From a virus, in the IMG/VR virus record IMGVR_UViG_3300023179_000178, positions 1 to 46,106 of that record: a DNA stretch of 46,106 bases; one strand, 5' to 3'. Under the pieces are notes generated by a model. That model was not told the DNA's origin. It was given only the letters and a program-made list of their open reading frames with translations, and made no database searches. Shown one piece after another: positions 21,699-30,642 of this stretch. Made by a program: the position numbers and the translations under genes. The stretch's first letter is position 1; every line of letters begins with the position of its first letter.

Positions 21699-22049
21699 TC
21701 AATCTTCTCTTACCCTTACGAAAATCTCTTGCTCAAGTTTGGCTAAGTTATCAAACGTAACCAAAACTGTCACTTGATAATCGTAATCATCTTGTCCACC
21801 AGCCACAATAACTCTCACCGATGTTCTCTGTGGAGCCAAAACCAAAGGAGTAGAAGAAACCAAAAATGTATTTGCATCTTCTACTTGATTTGGAAACTTG
21901 CGTTTCCAACGTTTTGCTGTTGCTTGTGTTTCGATAATTTCTTTGGCACCTCGAGGCAATATATGAAGTTTTCCAAAACTAATATCTATAGGCAACACCT
22001 CATTAGGTTGTTTGATGTGCGTTATTAGATTAGAAACTCCGATATTCAT
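21699..22049 (-). CDS. hypothetical virion-associated protein
   Basis: A 116-aa protein of unknown family. The C-terminal half is a series of beta strands (NTFLVSSTPLVLAPQRTSVRVIVAG, YDYQVTVLVTFDNLAKLEQEIFVRV), an immunoglobulin-like or jelly-roll pattern. The middle carries a basic patch (AKRWKRKF). It sits between gp21 and gp22, where T4 has no gene, starting 3 bases after the 146-aa gene. A head decoration or capsid-linked role is inferred only from position and strand content. Confidence 0.65.
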   Translation of the reverse strand: MNIGVSNLITHIKQPNEVLPIDISFGKLHILPRGAKEIIETQATAKRWKRKFPNQVEDANTFLVSSTPLVLAPQRTSVRVIVAGGQDDYDYQVTVLVTFDNLAKLEQEIFVRVRED

Positions 22050-22052
22050 ATA

Positions 22053-22493
22053 TTACAAATTAAAAATTTTATTTGGAACTGCTCCAACATTTCCGCTCCA
22101 ATTTATTGTTACATTGGCTCCTGTAGTAGTTAAACCACTATTATTGGTTCCAGAAATGCCTGTAGCGGTGTCGATATATGCAATTAATTCAGATTGAGCA
22201 TCGGTAGCTAATGTGTTTTGTTTTACTATAATAAGAGATTTGATAACTCGTCCAGAAGGAACGTCCGTAACTACTTTGGGGTCTGCACTAGCTACACCGT
22301 TAGTTACTGTTTTTCCTACAAGAGCTGTTGATAGTGCAATTCTACTAGCAGTAGGAACATCTACTAAAGTTTGATGATCTTTACTAGCAACATAAGAACT
22401 GTTTAGCAAAATCACTTTAAACGTATCTCGTGTCCAAGAAATATCACCATTAAGAAATTTCTCACGAGCTTTGTCATAGACAAAATTTGCCAT
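22053..22493 (-). CDS. predicted structural protein between gp21 and gp22
   Basis: A 146-aa protein starting MANFVYDKAREKFLNGDISW..DTFKVILLNSSY. This is the pattern of a phage structural family in which a short helix (the ...KFLNG.I.W segment) is followed by a beta-sandwich. The later LIAYIDTATGISG and TINWSG...NKIFNL close the domain. Such proteins occur in head-gene clusters of many phages, but I know no proven role. The SD AGGA is well placed and the gene begins 7 bases after gp21. Confidence 0.72.
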   Translation of the reverse strand: MANFVYDKAREKFLNGDISWTRDTFKVILLNSSYVASKDHQTLVDVPTASRIALSTALVGKTVTNGVASADPKVVTDVPSGRVIKSLIIVKQNTLATDAQSELIAYIDTATGISGTNNSGLTTTGANVTINWSGNVGAVPNKIFNL

Positions 22494-22500
22494 AATTTTC

Positions 22501-23160
22501 CTACTTTTTCTCTAGCTTCTTAATGAAATTTTCAAATGCTTTAACGCTAACTTCTTTGATCTTTTTTGCAGGAGCTTTCATTATGGTTTTCTTATACTCG
22601 TGTATGTCTTTTTCAAGTAATATACCATTATGCCAAACCCACTCTTTGCCTTCCATGATACCGTTTACAAAAGCATCCGGAGCAGACGGATCAGCCACAA
22701 TATCTGCTGCGGTGGCAAGATAAAAATCATCCTGTACAATTTGCACGTCATGTCCTTCTGTTTTGATCGAGCCCATTCCACGACTCGATACACCCAACCT
22801 CGCTCCTTCATCTATTAATGCCTTTACGATATTACCATTTGGTGTACTAAGTATCTTTGCTTTACCAATAAAGTTGGCTCCTTCAGCACGAAGATCTGTG
22901 ATCATGTGTGAAACTCGATCAAGATTGATTGTGGGTCCATCTGGATGTCCTAATTCTCCAAACGCTCGCTTCTTATCAACGTACTCGCTCACATATCTGG
23001 TAATTTCACGATCAAGCATTTCTTGTGGATACATTCTGCCGTTCCTATTTTTTAGTTCGGCTTGCATGAATACGCCTTCAATAAAGTAATTTTTTTGTGC
23101 ATTATCGGCACCTTCTTTAATTACTTTGATCTCTTCTGTGACTTCGCAAATAAGTTTCAT
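22501..23160 (-). CDS. 21: prohead core protease gp21
   Basis: The protease that matures the prohead by cutting gp23, gp22 and core proteins. The 219-aa product shows FIEGVFMQAELKNRNGRMYP, then AFGELGHPDGPTINLDRVSHMI, which carries the catalytic His of the herpesvirus-like (S78/U9) prohead protease fold, and LGVSSRGMGSI, containing the catalytic Ser. I use the ATG at 23160 because marine T4-like homologues begin MKLI.E; an in-frame ATG at 23187 lies within the preceding gene and lacks an SD. It follows the gp67-like gene, as in T4. Confidence 0.94.
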   Translation of the reverse strand: MKLICEVTEEIKVIKEGADNAQKNYFIEGVFMQAELKNRNGRMYPQEMLDREITRYVSEYVDKKRAFGELGHPDGPTINLDRVSHMITDLRAEGANFIGKAKILSTPNGNIVKALIDEGARLGVSSRGMGSIKTEGHDVQIVQDDFYLATAADIVADPSAPDAFVNGIMEGKEWVWHNGILLEKDIHEYKKTIMKAPAKKIKEVSVKAFENFIKKLEKK

Positions 23161-23164
23161 TTGA

Positions 23165-23347
23165 TTACTTTGTCTTTGTAGCGTCATTAATTATAGACTT
23201 GGCCATTTCCTTTTCCTTCTTATCAATAGCTCTGCGAACTTTGGAAAGAAGTGCTTCTTTGATGTTCTTTTTCATCAGTACAGCATTACCCTTGGAAATA
23301 GCATTAAGAGCCTTTTCAACTAAACTTTTTTCTTTGGATTTTGACAT
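23165..23347 (-). CDS. gp67-like small prohead core protein
   Basis: A 60-aa Lys-rich helical protein in the T4 position of gene 67 (between 20 and 21). A faint pattern match exists with T4 gp67: KGNAVLMKKNIKEALLSK...KKEKEMAKSII against SNDLVAARKLFAEAMAAR...KEEKIAIARNFL. The acidic C-terminal tail of T4 gp67 is missing. gp67 is a prohead core protein needed for correct head shape. The late box AATAAATA (23367-23374) lies upstream. Confidence 0.6.
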   Translation of the reverse strand: MSKSKEKSLVEKALNAISKGNAVLMKKNIKEALLSKVRRAIDKKEKEMAKSIINDATKTK

Positions 23348-23366
23348 AGTAATTTCTCCTGTTTAT

Positions 23367-23374
23367 TATTTATT
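23367..23374 (-). promoter_or_regulatory. late-promoter-like box before the gp67-like gene
   Basis: AATAAATA on the minus strand, 20 bases before the ATG, in the short gap after gp20. It deviates from the T4 consensus in the first base only. Confidence 0.5.
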
Positions 23375-23377
23375 GGT

Positions 23378-24994
23378 TTATGTATCTAACTCTCCGTCAT
23401 AAATTTCCACAATATCGTCTATATTAGTTTTGGGTTCTAACATAGGTTCTTGTGTTGTTGAATCTTCATTATTGGATTCTTGATTGTTAGTGTCACCATA
23501 TATTTTCTTTTCAGCTTTAATTTGAGAATCAATTTCTGCTTGCTCTTCTTCCGTTTGTCTCAATATATTTTGTCTAATCCATTGAACTGAAAAATATTTG
23601 TTGGAGTATGGATCTAATGCTTGTAGCATTTCCATTCTGCTCTTGATCATTTCTATTTCTTTTAATTCTGCATAGTGATTGTCGGCATTAAAATCAAATC
23701 TGATGTTTTCTCTAATGCTGGTCCATTCTTCGGGGTTTATAATATTTTTTAATACAAGCTGCTTCTTTAGTAGCTCATCAAACAAATGACTGAATCGTAG
23801 TCTTACACGATGTATAAACTTGGCAAATTTTACTTCGTCACGAGAAATTTCTGCTGCACGACCCAACTGAAACCCGCTATTTGAATCTAATCGTGAGAGA
23901 GGAACGTTTAATGCACGATACACTTTCTTTTGAAAGTATTCTACGTCTTGCATTTCACCAAGATTTTCACCACCCGGAAGAGTTTCAATGGAAGTTCCTT
24001 GTGAACCTTCACGTCGAGGTAGCCAGTAATCTTCCAACATGGATAAGAATCGTCTATCATCTCGCATTTCTCCAGTTTCAATATTGTACTGAAGTTTGTT
24101 TCGATATCGATTCATTACGCTGCGAAGATAATCATCAGCCTTGGTCTTAGGCAAATTACCTACATCAACGTAAAAGATTCTGCGCTCTGGTGCACGAGCA
24201 ATACGATAGATGACAAGAGCATCTTCCATCATCTTTAGCTGATTGATGGGCTTAATGGCTTTGTGCAAGTTAGAAAGAATGGATGCCGAATACTTATCAA
24301 CTATGCCAGAATGAACGTAACAAATAGAATCTGTAGTAATCTTTACGCCACCCATAGTAGCAATAGGACTATAGGAATTGGATGCATTAAATTGAATACC
24401 TCTGCTGTTGTAGGTAAAATATTCATCAAGAATTTTTACTAATTCAACACCAGTTTTTTCATCTATCTCCCGTTCAATTTCTCGCACTTTTCTTATCTGT
24501 CTAGGATCAACGTATCTAAGTTCAGCAATACCTTTTGATTTGTTGTTTTCATCCAATATAACATGATAGTATAATCTACCGTCAATATACCACTTTCTAA
24601 CGATTTCGTATGCTTGATTGTTCCAATCCAGTAGAGAAAGAATATTTCTAAACTCTTCCTCAATTTTAGTTTTTACGGACTTAGCAACTTTTACTTTTTC
24701 TAAGTTGATTTTTATAGGATCACTATGTCCATCTATCACTAACATTTCGTTGACAATATCATCTACAGCAAAGTCAACGTCTGGTAAAAGTGAAAGCTCT
24801 CGATATCTGGTAACTAACTCATATTCATTTTTTACGGTTGCATCAAAGTCAATGTATGCACCATAGGCTCCAGCTAAGCCTTCTACGTTTACCGCACCGT
24901 CTTGATTTTCGGGAAGTACAAAAGAGCGAGCAGTTTCTTGTTTCTGCTCTTCTTTAGTTTTCTTTATTTTCCAACCAAATATATTAAATTCCAT
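23378..24994 (-). CDS. 20: portal vertex protein gp20
   Basis: Forms the dodecameric portal through which DNA is packaged. The 538-aa product has the gp20 landmarks: an N-terminal MEFNIFGWKI, YRELSLLPDVDFAVDDIVNEMLV, WYIDGRLYYHVILDE, LRYVDPRQIRKVREI, the very conserved APERRIFYVDVGNLPK..A..YLR, and RREGSQGTSIETLPGGENLGEMQDVEYFQKKVYRALNVPLSRL (read in parts). T4 gp20 is 524 aa. A perfect late promoter is upstream. Confidence 0.98.
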   Translation of the reverse strand: MEFNIFGWKIKKTKEEQKQETARSFVLPENQDGAVNVEGLAGAYGAYIDFDATVKNEYELVTRYRELSLLPDVDFAVDDIVNEMLVIDGHSDPIKINLEKVKVAKSVKTKIEEEFRNILSLLDWNNQAYEIVRKWYIDGRLYYHVILDENNKSKGIAELRYVDPRQIRKVREIEREIDEKTGVELVKILDEYFTYNSRGIQFNASNSYSPIATMGGVKITTDSICYVHSGIVDKYSASILSNLHKAIKPINQLKMMEDALVIYRIARAPERRIFYVDVGNLPKTKADDYLRSVMNRYRNKLQYNIETGEMRDDRRFLSMLEDYWLPRREGSQGTSIETLPGGENLGEMQDVEYFQKKVYRALNVPLSRLDSNSGFQLGRAAEISRDEVKFAKFIHRVRLRFSHLFDELLKKQLVLKNIINPEEWTSIRENIRFDFNADNHYAELKEIEMIKSRMEMLQALDPYSNKYFSVQWIRQNILRQTEEEQAEIDSQIKAEKKIYGDTNNQESNNEDSTTQEPMLEPKTNIDDIVEIYDGELDT

Positions 24995-25020
24995 TTATCA
25001 CCCCGCATCAATTACAACAT

Positions 25021-25028
25021 TATTTATA
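25021..25028 (-). promoter_or_regulatory. late promoter for gp20
   Basis: TATAAATA on the minus strand, 27 bases before the gp20 ATG, a perfect match to the T4 late consensus, in the gap after the second gp19 gene. Confidence 0.8.
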
Positions 25029-25043
25029 GTGCTATATTTTTAA

Positions 25044-25616
25044 CTATCCTGCATCCCAATAATCATATCTAAGTGTTACTGAAAACTCTTCAATAGTATT
25101 TTCATTATCCCAAGAAAGTTCGGTGCTGGATATTTCTGTTGGAAATAAATTGTTTAGCACATAGACTCGTATTAAATTGCCTTTTTGTCCAAAGTGTCTA
25201 ACAACACCAGTTTGTTGATATGTATCAGGAGAAGATGTAACACCATTTTTAAAGTTACTGGCATGTCCATTCATAGCAGACAACCAATGTTCAAAGGACT
25301 TTCTAACACTAAAATCTTCATCATTAATTACTGTTATTGTCCAAGGCTCAAATGTTCTGGATCCAACACAACTAACTTTTCTTCCCATGTATGGTATTTC
25401 TATCACACCTACAGAACTGCCTGGTATAGAAGTTGCTTTACACAAAAAGGTTAATTTTTCTTGAGATGTTGTTAGACCTAGTGGTGTAACATCCAAAATA
25501 TCACTGGTGGTAGTCAATATGCTTGGTGGTAAAGTTATTTGCACCTCAAATAGTGATGATCTGGCACCACCTTTTGATAACGCATTTGATTTGAATTTGT
25601 CTATGTTAAAAGCCAT
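25044..25616 (-). CDS. 19: tail-tube protein gp19, second copy
   Basis: A 190-aa paralogue of the neighbouring gp19. Shared landmarks are MAFNI..FK, GGARSSLF.VQ, CKATSIP, GRK, RTFEPW.ITVINDEDF, EHW..A.NGH, NENTIEEF.VT and a YDYW end. Roughly half of the residues agree between copies. gp19 stacks as hexamer rings to make the inner tube. T4 has one copy; here two adjacent genes with separate late boxes suggest either a minor tube component or a specialised ring. Which copy makes the bulk tube cannot be told from sequence. Confidence 0.92.
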   Translation of the reverse strand: MAFNIDKFKSNALSKGGARSSLFEVQITLPPSILTTTSDILDVTPLGLTTSQEKLTFLCKATSIPGSSVGVIEIPYMGRKVSCVGSRTFEPWTITVINDEDFSVRKSFEHWLSAMNGHASNFKNGVTSSPDTYQQTGVVRHFGQKGNLIRVYVLNNLFPTEISSTELSWDNENTIEEFSVTLRYDYWDAG

Positions 25617-25627
25617 ATGCCTATAGT

Positions 25628-25652
25628 AAAACGCCTTCTCTAAAGGAAGGCG
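25628..25652 (-). terminator. hairpin between the two gp19 genes
   Basis: A perfect 7-bp stem (CGCCTTC, 25632-25638, with 25646-25652) and 7-base loop are followed on the minus strand by only four T residues. This is a plausible weak terminator after the first gp19, giving it separate and probably higher mRNA levels. Confidence 0.6.
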
Positions 25653-25671
25653 AGTTACTACTATTTAGTTG

Positions 25672-25678
25672 TTAAAGA
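25672..25678 (-). promoter_or_regulatory. CTAAATA box before the second gp19 gene
   Basis: CTAAATA on the minus strand, 56 bases upstream of the start and upstream of the hairpin at 25628-25652. CTAAATA is reported as a late-promoter variant in cyanophages. Its position on the wrong side of a possible terminator weakens the call. Confidence 0.4.
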
Positions 25679-25687
25679 AAAACTATC

Positions 25688-26293
25688 TTAGAGAACTCCA
25701 AGATCAGCCGAAGCATCAATTTCCCAGTAATCATAGTTAAATGTTACTGTAAACTCTTCGATAGTGTTTTCATTTTCCCATGCAAGCTCAATATTTGAAA
25801 GCTCAGTTGGGAAAATATTAACAAACTTATATGCACGAATAGCAAACTGCTCAGGACCTTTGCTAAACTGTCGCACAATAGCTGTAGTCTGATAATCTGC
25901 AGGACGTGAAGTAACGCCTGAGTTGTTGATGTTAGTTGAATGTCCGTTGATAGAAGCCATCCAATGTTCCATGGTCTTACGAATCATAAAATCTTCATCG
26001 TTGATTACAGTAATAGACCAAGGCTCAAATGTTCTGGCTCCAGCAACCTTAGTCTTACGTCCAAAGTATGGAACATCGATTGCAGTCACGGTGCTAGGTG
26101 GAATAGAAGTTGCTTTACACATGAAAGCAATCTTTCTCTCTACAACTGGTGCAGGAAGTCCCGCAGCATCAATAACACCATTATCTGTAGGATCGGACAA
26201 GTTTTGTGGAAGATTCAGTTGTACTTGAAAGAGTGACGAACGTGCACCACCATAAGTGAGCTGATTCTTAAATTGATTGATGTTAAATGCCAT
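25688..26293 (-). CDS. 19: tail-tube protein gp19, first copy
   Basis: Tail-tube subunit, directly after the sheath gene as in T4. The 201-aa product has MAFNINQFKNQLTYGGARSSLFQVQLNLP (read in parts), FMCKATSIPPSTV, GARTFEPWSITVINDEDF, MEHWMASINGH and NENTIEEFTVTFNYDYWE. T4 gp19 is 163 aa; the insertion near residues 30-50 (DPTDNGVIDAAGLPAP) is typical of marine relatives. The late box CATAAATA overlaps the gp18 stop just upstream. A second paralogue follows at 25044-25616. Confidence 0.95.
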   Translation of the reverse strand: MAFNINQFKNQLTYGGARSSLFQVQLNLPQNLSDPTDNGVIDAAGLPAPVVERKIAFMCKATSIPPSTVTAIDVPYFGRKTKVAGARTFEPWSITVINDEDFMIRKTMEHWMASINGHSTNINNSGVTSRPADYQTTAIVRQFSKGPEQFAIRAYKFVNIFPTELSNIELAWENENTIEEFTVTFNYDYWEIDASADLGVL

Positions 26294-26314
26294 GTTTTAT
26301 CTCCTCGTTTGTAT

Positions 26315-26322
26315 TATTTATG
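26315..26322 (-). promoter_or_regulatory. late promoter for gp19
   Basis: CATAAATA on the minus strand, 22 bases before the gp19 ATG, overlapping the gp18 stop codon. Confidence 0.65.
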
Positions 26323-28294
26323 CCTTTCCAACAATTTCGGAGAAGTCAACACCAGTTCTAACTGCAATAAAGTTCAACTGAATGAAATTAATTGCTCTAG
26401 CTGGTTTAATATAAATGTCTCCTACAAACTCATTTCTGTCGATAACTTCGGCGGTATTGTTAGTTCGGTCGCAAACAACCTTGAAGTCATAAATTCCTCG
26501 TCGTGCTTGTACGTCACGAAGGAATGGCTCAACAAGACTGCGGAACTGCTGACGAGTAAACTCGTCGTTGAACTCAAACAACATAAATTTAGCAGCACGA
26601 GCAATAGCTTTCTCAAGAACGATAAACAATCGTCGAACGTTAATTCGGTCGAAAGCACTTGGTTTAGCAAGCATGGTCTTATCACCAAACAAAATGGTTC
26701 CTTGACCCTGAGTTGCGATTACAGGATTAACTCCTGCTAGATATAGATCATCTCGCTCTGCTTTGAATGGATTCCAAGCAAGTTTAACAACGTTCTTAAT
26801 TTGTCCACGATTATATCCTGCAGGAGACCACCAAGGATCTTGGTTTACGTCAGTACGAACGCAAAGCCCCGCAATATCTCCGTTAAGTGGAACCCATCGA
26901 TAAACGTCATTGTACTTATCATACTGCATCTTCCATCCGCTGTCCATAACAGCATAAGAGGAAGAAATGTTTAGATCGTTGTTTCTGAATGAAAGAATAT
27001 CATCTCTTTCACTACCAGGATTTCCTACTACAGCATCCTTAGGAGGTGAAATAAACGCTACGCAATCCATTCTGCTTTCGCACACGTTACTAACAACAGT
27101 GTTGCACAAACTAGCTGGTGCTTCTCCCATAAGAACTAGAGAAACATCTACAAGCTCTCCATTGGCAAACAACTCATATCCTTCAACACGATTTCCTAAA
27201 ATTGTTTCATCTTCATCTGAGTTATTTGAATCAACTCCACCTTTCATCACTTTGGTATGAGGAACGTGCTCTGCATCAGAAGCAGTTGGGAAAAAGTCCT
27301 CACCAGCATCTGCTTTTGAACCCCAGTTTTCTGTAGTATAAACATGATCTATCCAACGAATGTACTCAGAATTTCTGTTAATTACGTTGACATAGTAGTT
27401 TGTTGAACCATCTTCTTTCATAGCATCTGACGCCTTAGAAAGAAGCGAGTATCTCTCAAGAACAGTACCTGCGCTACCAGTTATTTTTCCATCAGCATCA
27501 ATAACTACAACGTGTAGCTCATCTCCGCTTCCACCTCCTGCTTGAACAGGAGTTGAGGTAGTAGGTGCAAACCCAATAACATCTGCGAATTCCCACTTAG
27601 CAATTACAGTAGCACCAGAAAGTGCGGTGCTTAAATTTTCCTCAAGCACAAGTGTGTCCGCTCCGGTTACTTCAGCAACTTTAATTTCTTGCTTAGAAGC
27701 AGAGTGTTTGATGATGGTGCCTTTGGTAATTTGTTTTGTAAAATCTGTTCCTGTTCCTGTAAGAACTTTTTGCCCTTTGGCTCCAGATACTGTTCCTACA
27801 ACATTTTGTGAAAATGCCTTTGCACTAGCACAAACAGAAACCTTAATGCTATTTCCTAACTCACCAGGAAATCTTGCTGCAAACGCACCTTTATTTTCGA
27901 TGCCGTTAGAATGATTCTTCTCATAATCATCATCATTTTCAATAAGAACACCAACACCATCCGCAGCACCGACTCCTGAAGTTGCGTTTCTTGCATCATC
28001 ACCAGCAACTCTAACTATGCGAAGTTTATTTCCATATGCAAGAAAGTTGGCGCAAGTAAAGAAAGAACTAGCTACAGCATTAGAAGCAGCCAAAGATTCT
28101 GGGCTGGTTTTATCATGAACTGGTTTTCCAAATCGTTTAGCAAGCTGATTCTCATCTCCTACTAGAACGATTTGATTGAGAGGCCCCCAACGAAATACAC
28201 CAGCATAAGCACCATCGGTTGTGGATACTGCTGGAACTATAGTGGTAAGATCCTTTTCGGTTACTACTACTCCAGGCGATACTTGAAATCCCAT
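26318..28294 (-). CDS. 18: contractile tail sheath protein gp18
   Basis: The sheath subunit, contracting on infection to drive the tube through the cell envelope. The 658-aa product matches T4 gp18 in length (659 aa). The N-terminal SPGVVVTEKDLTTIVPAVSTTDGAYAGVFRWGP is the classical sheath start (read in parts), with variable surface domains in the middle and a C-terminal DKTMLAKPSAFDRINVRRLFIVLEKAI, typical of the conserved sheath core. SD AAGGAG and late promoter TATAAATA precede it. Confidence 0.98.
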   Translation of the reverse strand: MGFQVSPGVVVTEKDLTTIVPAVSTTDGAYAGVFRWGPLNQIVLVGDENQLAKRFGKPVHDKTSPESLAASNAVASSFFTCANFLAYGNKLRIVRVAGDDARNATSGVGAADGVGVLIENDDDYEKNHSNGIENKGAFAARFPGELGNSIKVSVCASAKAFSQNVVGTVSGAKGQKVLTGTGTDFTKQITKGTIIKHSASKQEIKVAEVTGADTLVLEENLSTALSGATVIAKWEFADVIGFAPTTSTPVQAGGGSGDELHVVVIDADGKITGSAGTVLERYSLLSKASDAMKEDGSTNYYVNVINRNSEYIRWIDHVYTTENWGSKADAGEDFFPTASDAEHVPHTKVMKGGVDSNNSDEDETILGNRVEGYELFANGELVDVSLVLMGEAPASLCNTVVSNVCESRMDCVAFISPPKDAVVGNPGSERDDILSFRNNDLNISSSYAVMDSGWKMQYDKYNDVYRWVPLNGDIAGLCVRTDVNQDPWWSPAGYNRGQIKNVVKLAWNPFKAERDDLYLAGVNPVIATQGQGTILFGDKTMLAKPSAFDRINVRRLFIVLEKAIARAAKFMLFEFNDEFTRQQFRSLVEPFLRDVQARRGIYDFKVVCDRTNNTAEVIDRNEFVGDIYIKPARAINFIQLNFIAVRTGVDFSEIVGKA

Positions 28295-28354
28295 GTCTAT
28301 CTCCTTGTGGTTAAAGCGAAATCACTATAGAGTTTGGTATAATTTATTGCTTTG

Positions 28355-28362
28355 TATTTATA
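28355..28362 (-). promoter_or_regulatory. late promoter for gp18
   Basis: A perfect TATAAATA on the minus strand, 61 bases before the gp18 ATG, in the 107-bp gap after gp17. Confidence 0.8.
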
Positions 28363-28401
28363 CAAACGCATTTCTACTAACAATATGTTGCACAATGGAT
28401 A

Positions 28402-30099
28402 TTACTCGTCTTTATTCCAAAAGAATCCATCAGCATCAAAATAGCTGTTTGGATGTGCTTCTTCCCACCAGTTTCCTTCGTCGTCTTTGAACGATTCTTT
28501 GGTTTCAGATCCATCGTTGATAAATCCAAAGGGCAAAATCTCTTCTTGCATACTTTCTATTTTTTCTTCTGCAATTTTCTTTCTTATATCGGTGTCTGTA
28601 AGCTCTTTGAATGAGGTTTGTGCAGTCAACCAAGCAAACAGAACCAAAGTAATAGTAAGATCGTCATGACATCCTGCTTCAGCAGCAAATGAAGCATGAG
28701 TAGCCACAAATGAAGTAAGCTCCGAGATAGTGTCAAAATCTTCTATTATTAGCTTATTACTTTCCAATAGACTCTTTAAATTGGAGCATCCTATGGATTT
28801 TATTTGCTGCGTCATCTTTATTCCAAGTTTAGAGTTCTTTTTGAACCCTGAACTGATTTTTTGGCCACCTCGACCCATGTTTGTGGTCGAGAATATGTTT
28901 TCATACTCCAAGTCATTGTGCAAAATTTCTACAACTTGCATACCTATAGAATTTGTTTCTGCTAGAATGTGTGCGTTGTTGTATTTTGTTGCTACGTTGT
29001 AAATTACTGTGGGATACACCATAGGTGATATTTTGTTGTTGTAGTATTTGGCCACTAACTTATATGGCATTTGACTACAATCCATAACAGTAAACGCTGA
29101 GTAGTCTAGATTTTGTCCCTCGCTGGTATCCACGCTTAAAACATAAGTGTGACCTTCTTTAGGCATCTCGTATATCTCAAGCTCATTGATCTTCTGTATG
29201 GGTGATACCCAAGTCATAGCACTAAGTTTCGCTGAACTAATAAGAGTATTTGATGACCCTAAGAATGAACATCCAAACTCTTGATCAAACTTTTCTTGCC
29301 CTAGCTGTTTGATTTGATCTTCTGCCCACGCTTCGTCCCTACCGGGCACCACACTCCAGTGTGCTTCAATAGGCACATAAAGGTTTCTCTTGTGTACTGC
29401 ATCAGTCCAATATTTGTAGAACAGGTTCATTCCGTTTGGTGTACTTACCATAATAACCTTAGTGGTCTTACCGGAAGAAATGGTAGGATACACAGAAGTA
29501 ATGAACTCTTCTGCTATATTCTTTGGTACGAACGCAAACTCGTCGAGAAAGATAATGTTGTAGGTGCTACCTCGTGCTGCGCTTGATGCAGTAGCGGCTG
29601 CGATTACTTTACTGCCGTTTTCTAGCTCAATAGATCCTTTGTTCCAAGAAACTACACCTTGTTGCATCCATAAAGGTATGTGCTCATATGCTAACTGTAG
29701 TTTCGCTAATATGTCTCGTGACGTACTGGCTTTGTTAGCAAGTATGGCAATGTTTTGCATAGGTCCAAATAGTGCTGTCCATAAAATGTAAGCAATAGTT
29801 ACTGTAGATTTACCCACCTGTCTAGGAAGTTTAGCTATTGTAAAGCGATTGTTTATGTACGAACCCAGCAACTCTTTTTGAAACTTGTACAAATCAAAAG
29901 GCACTAACCCTCTATCAACGTGAACGATCTTCATGTATCGCTCAATAAAGTAAATAGGGTCCCGCATACACTTAATGCGCTCTTCTATTTGTTCTTTAGT
30001 AAAGATAAACTGAACCCCTGCACTTTTTAAGTTAGGGTTGCTTTTGTAGTTTTTGACGCCGTTAGGTGTCAGTTGTTGAAACTGTGGAGTATTACTCAT
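28402..30099 (-). CDS. 17: terminase large subunit gp17 (packaging ATPase-nuclease)
   Basis: Powers DNA packaging and cuts the concatemer. In this 565-aa protein the Walker A-type motif LPRQVGKST is at about 91-99 and Walker B IIFLDEF at 182-188. STPNGMNLFYKYW is coupling motif III. The RNase H-type nuclease begins with LSVDTSEG (Asp near 324) and has later acidic residues in HILAETNS and GCHDDLT. T4 gp17 is 610 aa. Its ATG overlaps the gp16 stop by 8 bases. Confidence 0.98.
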   Translation of the reverse strand: MSNTPQFQQLTPNGVKNYKSNPNLKSAGVQFIFTKEQIEERIKCMRDPIYFIERYMKIVHVDRGLVPFDLYKFQKELLGSYINNRFTIAKLPRQVGKSTVTIAYILWTALFGPMQNIAILANKASTSRDILAKLQLAYEHIPLWMQQGVVSWNKGSIELENGSKVIAAATASSAARGSTYNIIFLDEFAFVPKNIAEEFITSVYPTISSGKTTKVIMVSTPNGMNLFYKYWTDAVHKRNLYVPIEAHWSVVPGRDEAWAEDQIKQLGQEKFDQEFGCSFLGSSNTLISSAKLSAMTWVSPIQKINELEIYEMPKEGHTYVLSVDTSEGQNLDYSAFTVMDCSQMPYKLVAKYYNNKISPMVYPTVIYNVATKYNNAHILAETNSIGMQVVEILHNDLEYENIFSTTNMGRGGQKISSGFKKNSKLGIKMTQQIKSIGCSNLKSLLESNKLIIEDFDTISELTSFVATHASFAAEAGCHDDLTITLVLFAWLTAQTSFKELTDTDIRKKIAEEKIESMQEEILPFGFINDGSETKESFKDDEGNWWEEAHPNSYFDADGFFWNKDE

Positions 30100-30625
30100 C
30101 TGTAGGCTTTTTAATGCTCATTTTGGATATAATCTCATCAAGCTGTGCAGTGTTACCAACAAATAGATTATTGTTGACTACTTCAGGTTGGTTTTTAAGG
30201 ATAACACCTTCTATCTTGGCTTTTTGCTGGTGTATTGTCATTAAATCTTTCTGTGCGTTTGCAATAGTGTTGACAAGTAGTGCTACTACTTCATACGCTC
30301 TAGGATGCTGGCTCTGATCCGCAATTTGTACAAGGTTGTTAAGAGCTTCAACACTGCGCTCAGTGATAGCGTAAATGTTAGTGCGAATGTAGTTGTAGTC
30401 AGTTTTTAAATCATCACCAGTTTGTGGTGCTGTAACTACTGGCTTTTCTTCAAACTGTACTGGGTTTAATTTGACATCATTGGTCTTAAACTCACCACGA
30501 GTAATAACAGAATCTTTCTTTTGATCTTGTGTAGCAAATTCCTGAATAATTTTTAAATCATCTTCAGTAGCAACAAAAGATGTAGTTTCAGTTTCATATT
30601 TTTTAATAATGTCTTTTTCACTCAT
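30092..30625 (-). CDS. 16: terminase small subunit gp16
   Basis: Forms rings that recognise DNA and stimulate gp17. The 177-aa product has a divergent acidic N-terminus and the conserved central part DYNYIRTNIYAITERSVEALNNLV, QSQHPRAYEVVALLVNTIANAQKDLMTIHQ (read in parts), matching the T4 gp16 oligomerisation helices. The Asn-rich C-terminal segment (NNNLFVGNTAQLDEII) is the expected gp17-interaction tail. It has a GAGAG SD and sits between gp15 and gp17 as in T4. Confidence 0.95.
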   Translation of the reverse strand: MSEKDIIKKYETETTSFVATEDDLKIIQEFATQDQKKDSVITRGEFKTNDVKLNPVQFEEKPVVTAPQTGDDLKTDYNYIRTNIYAITERSVEALNNLVQIADQSQHPRAYEVVALLVNTIANAQKDLMTIHQQKAKIEGVILKNQPEVVNNNLFVGNTAQLDEIISKMSIKKPTDE

Positions 30626-30642
30626 ACATTTCTCTCTATGTG

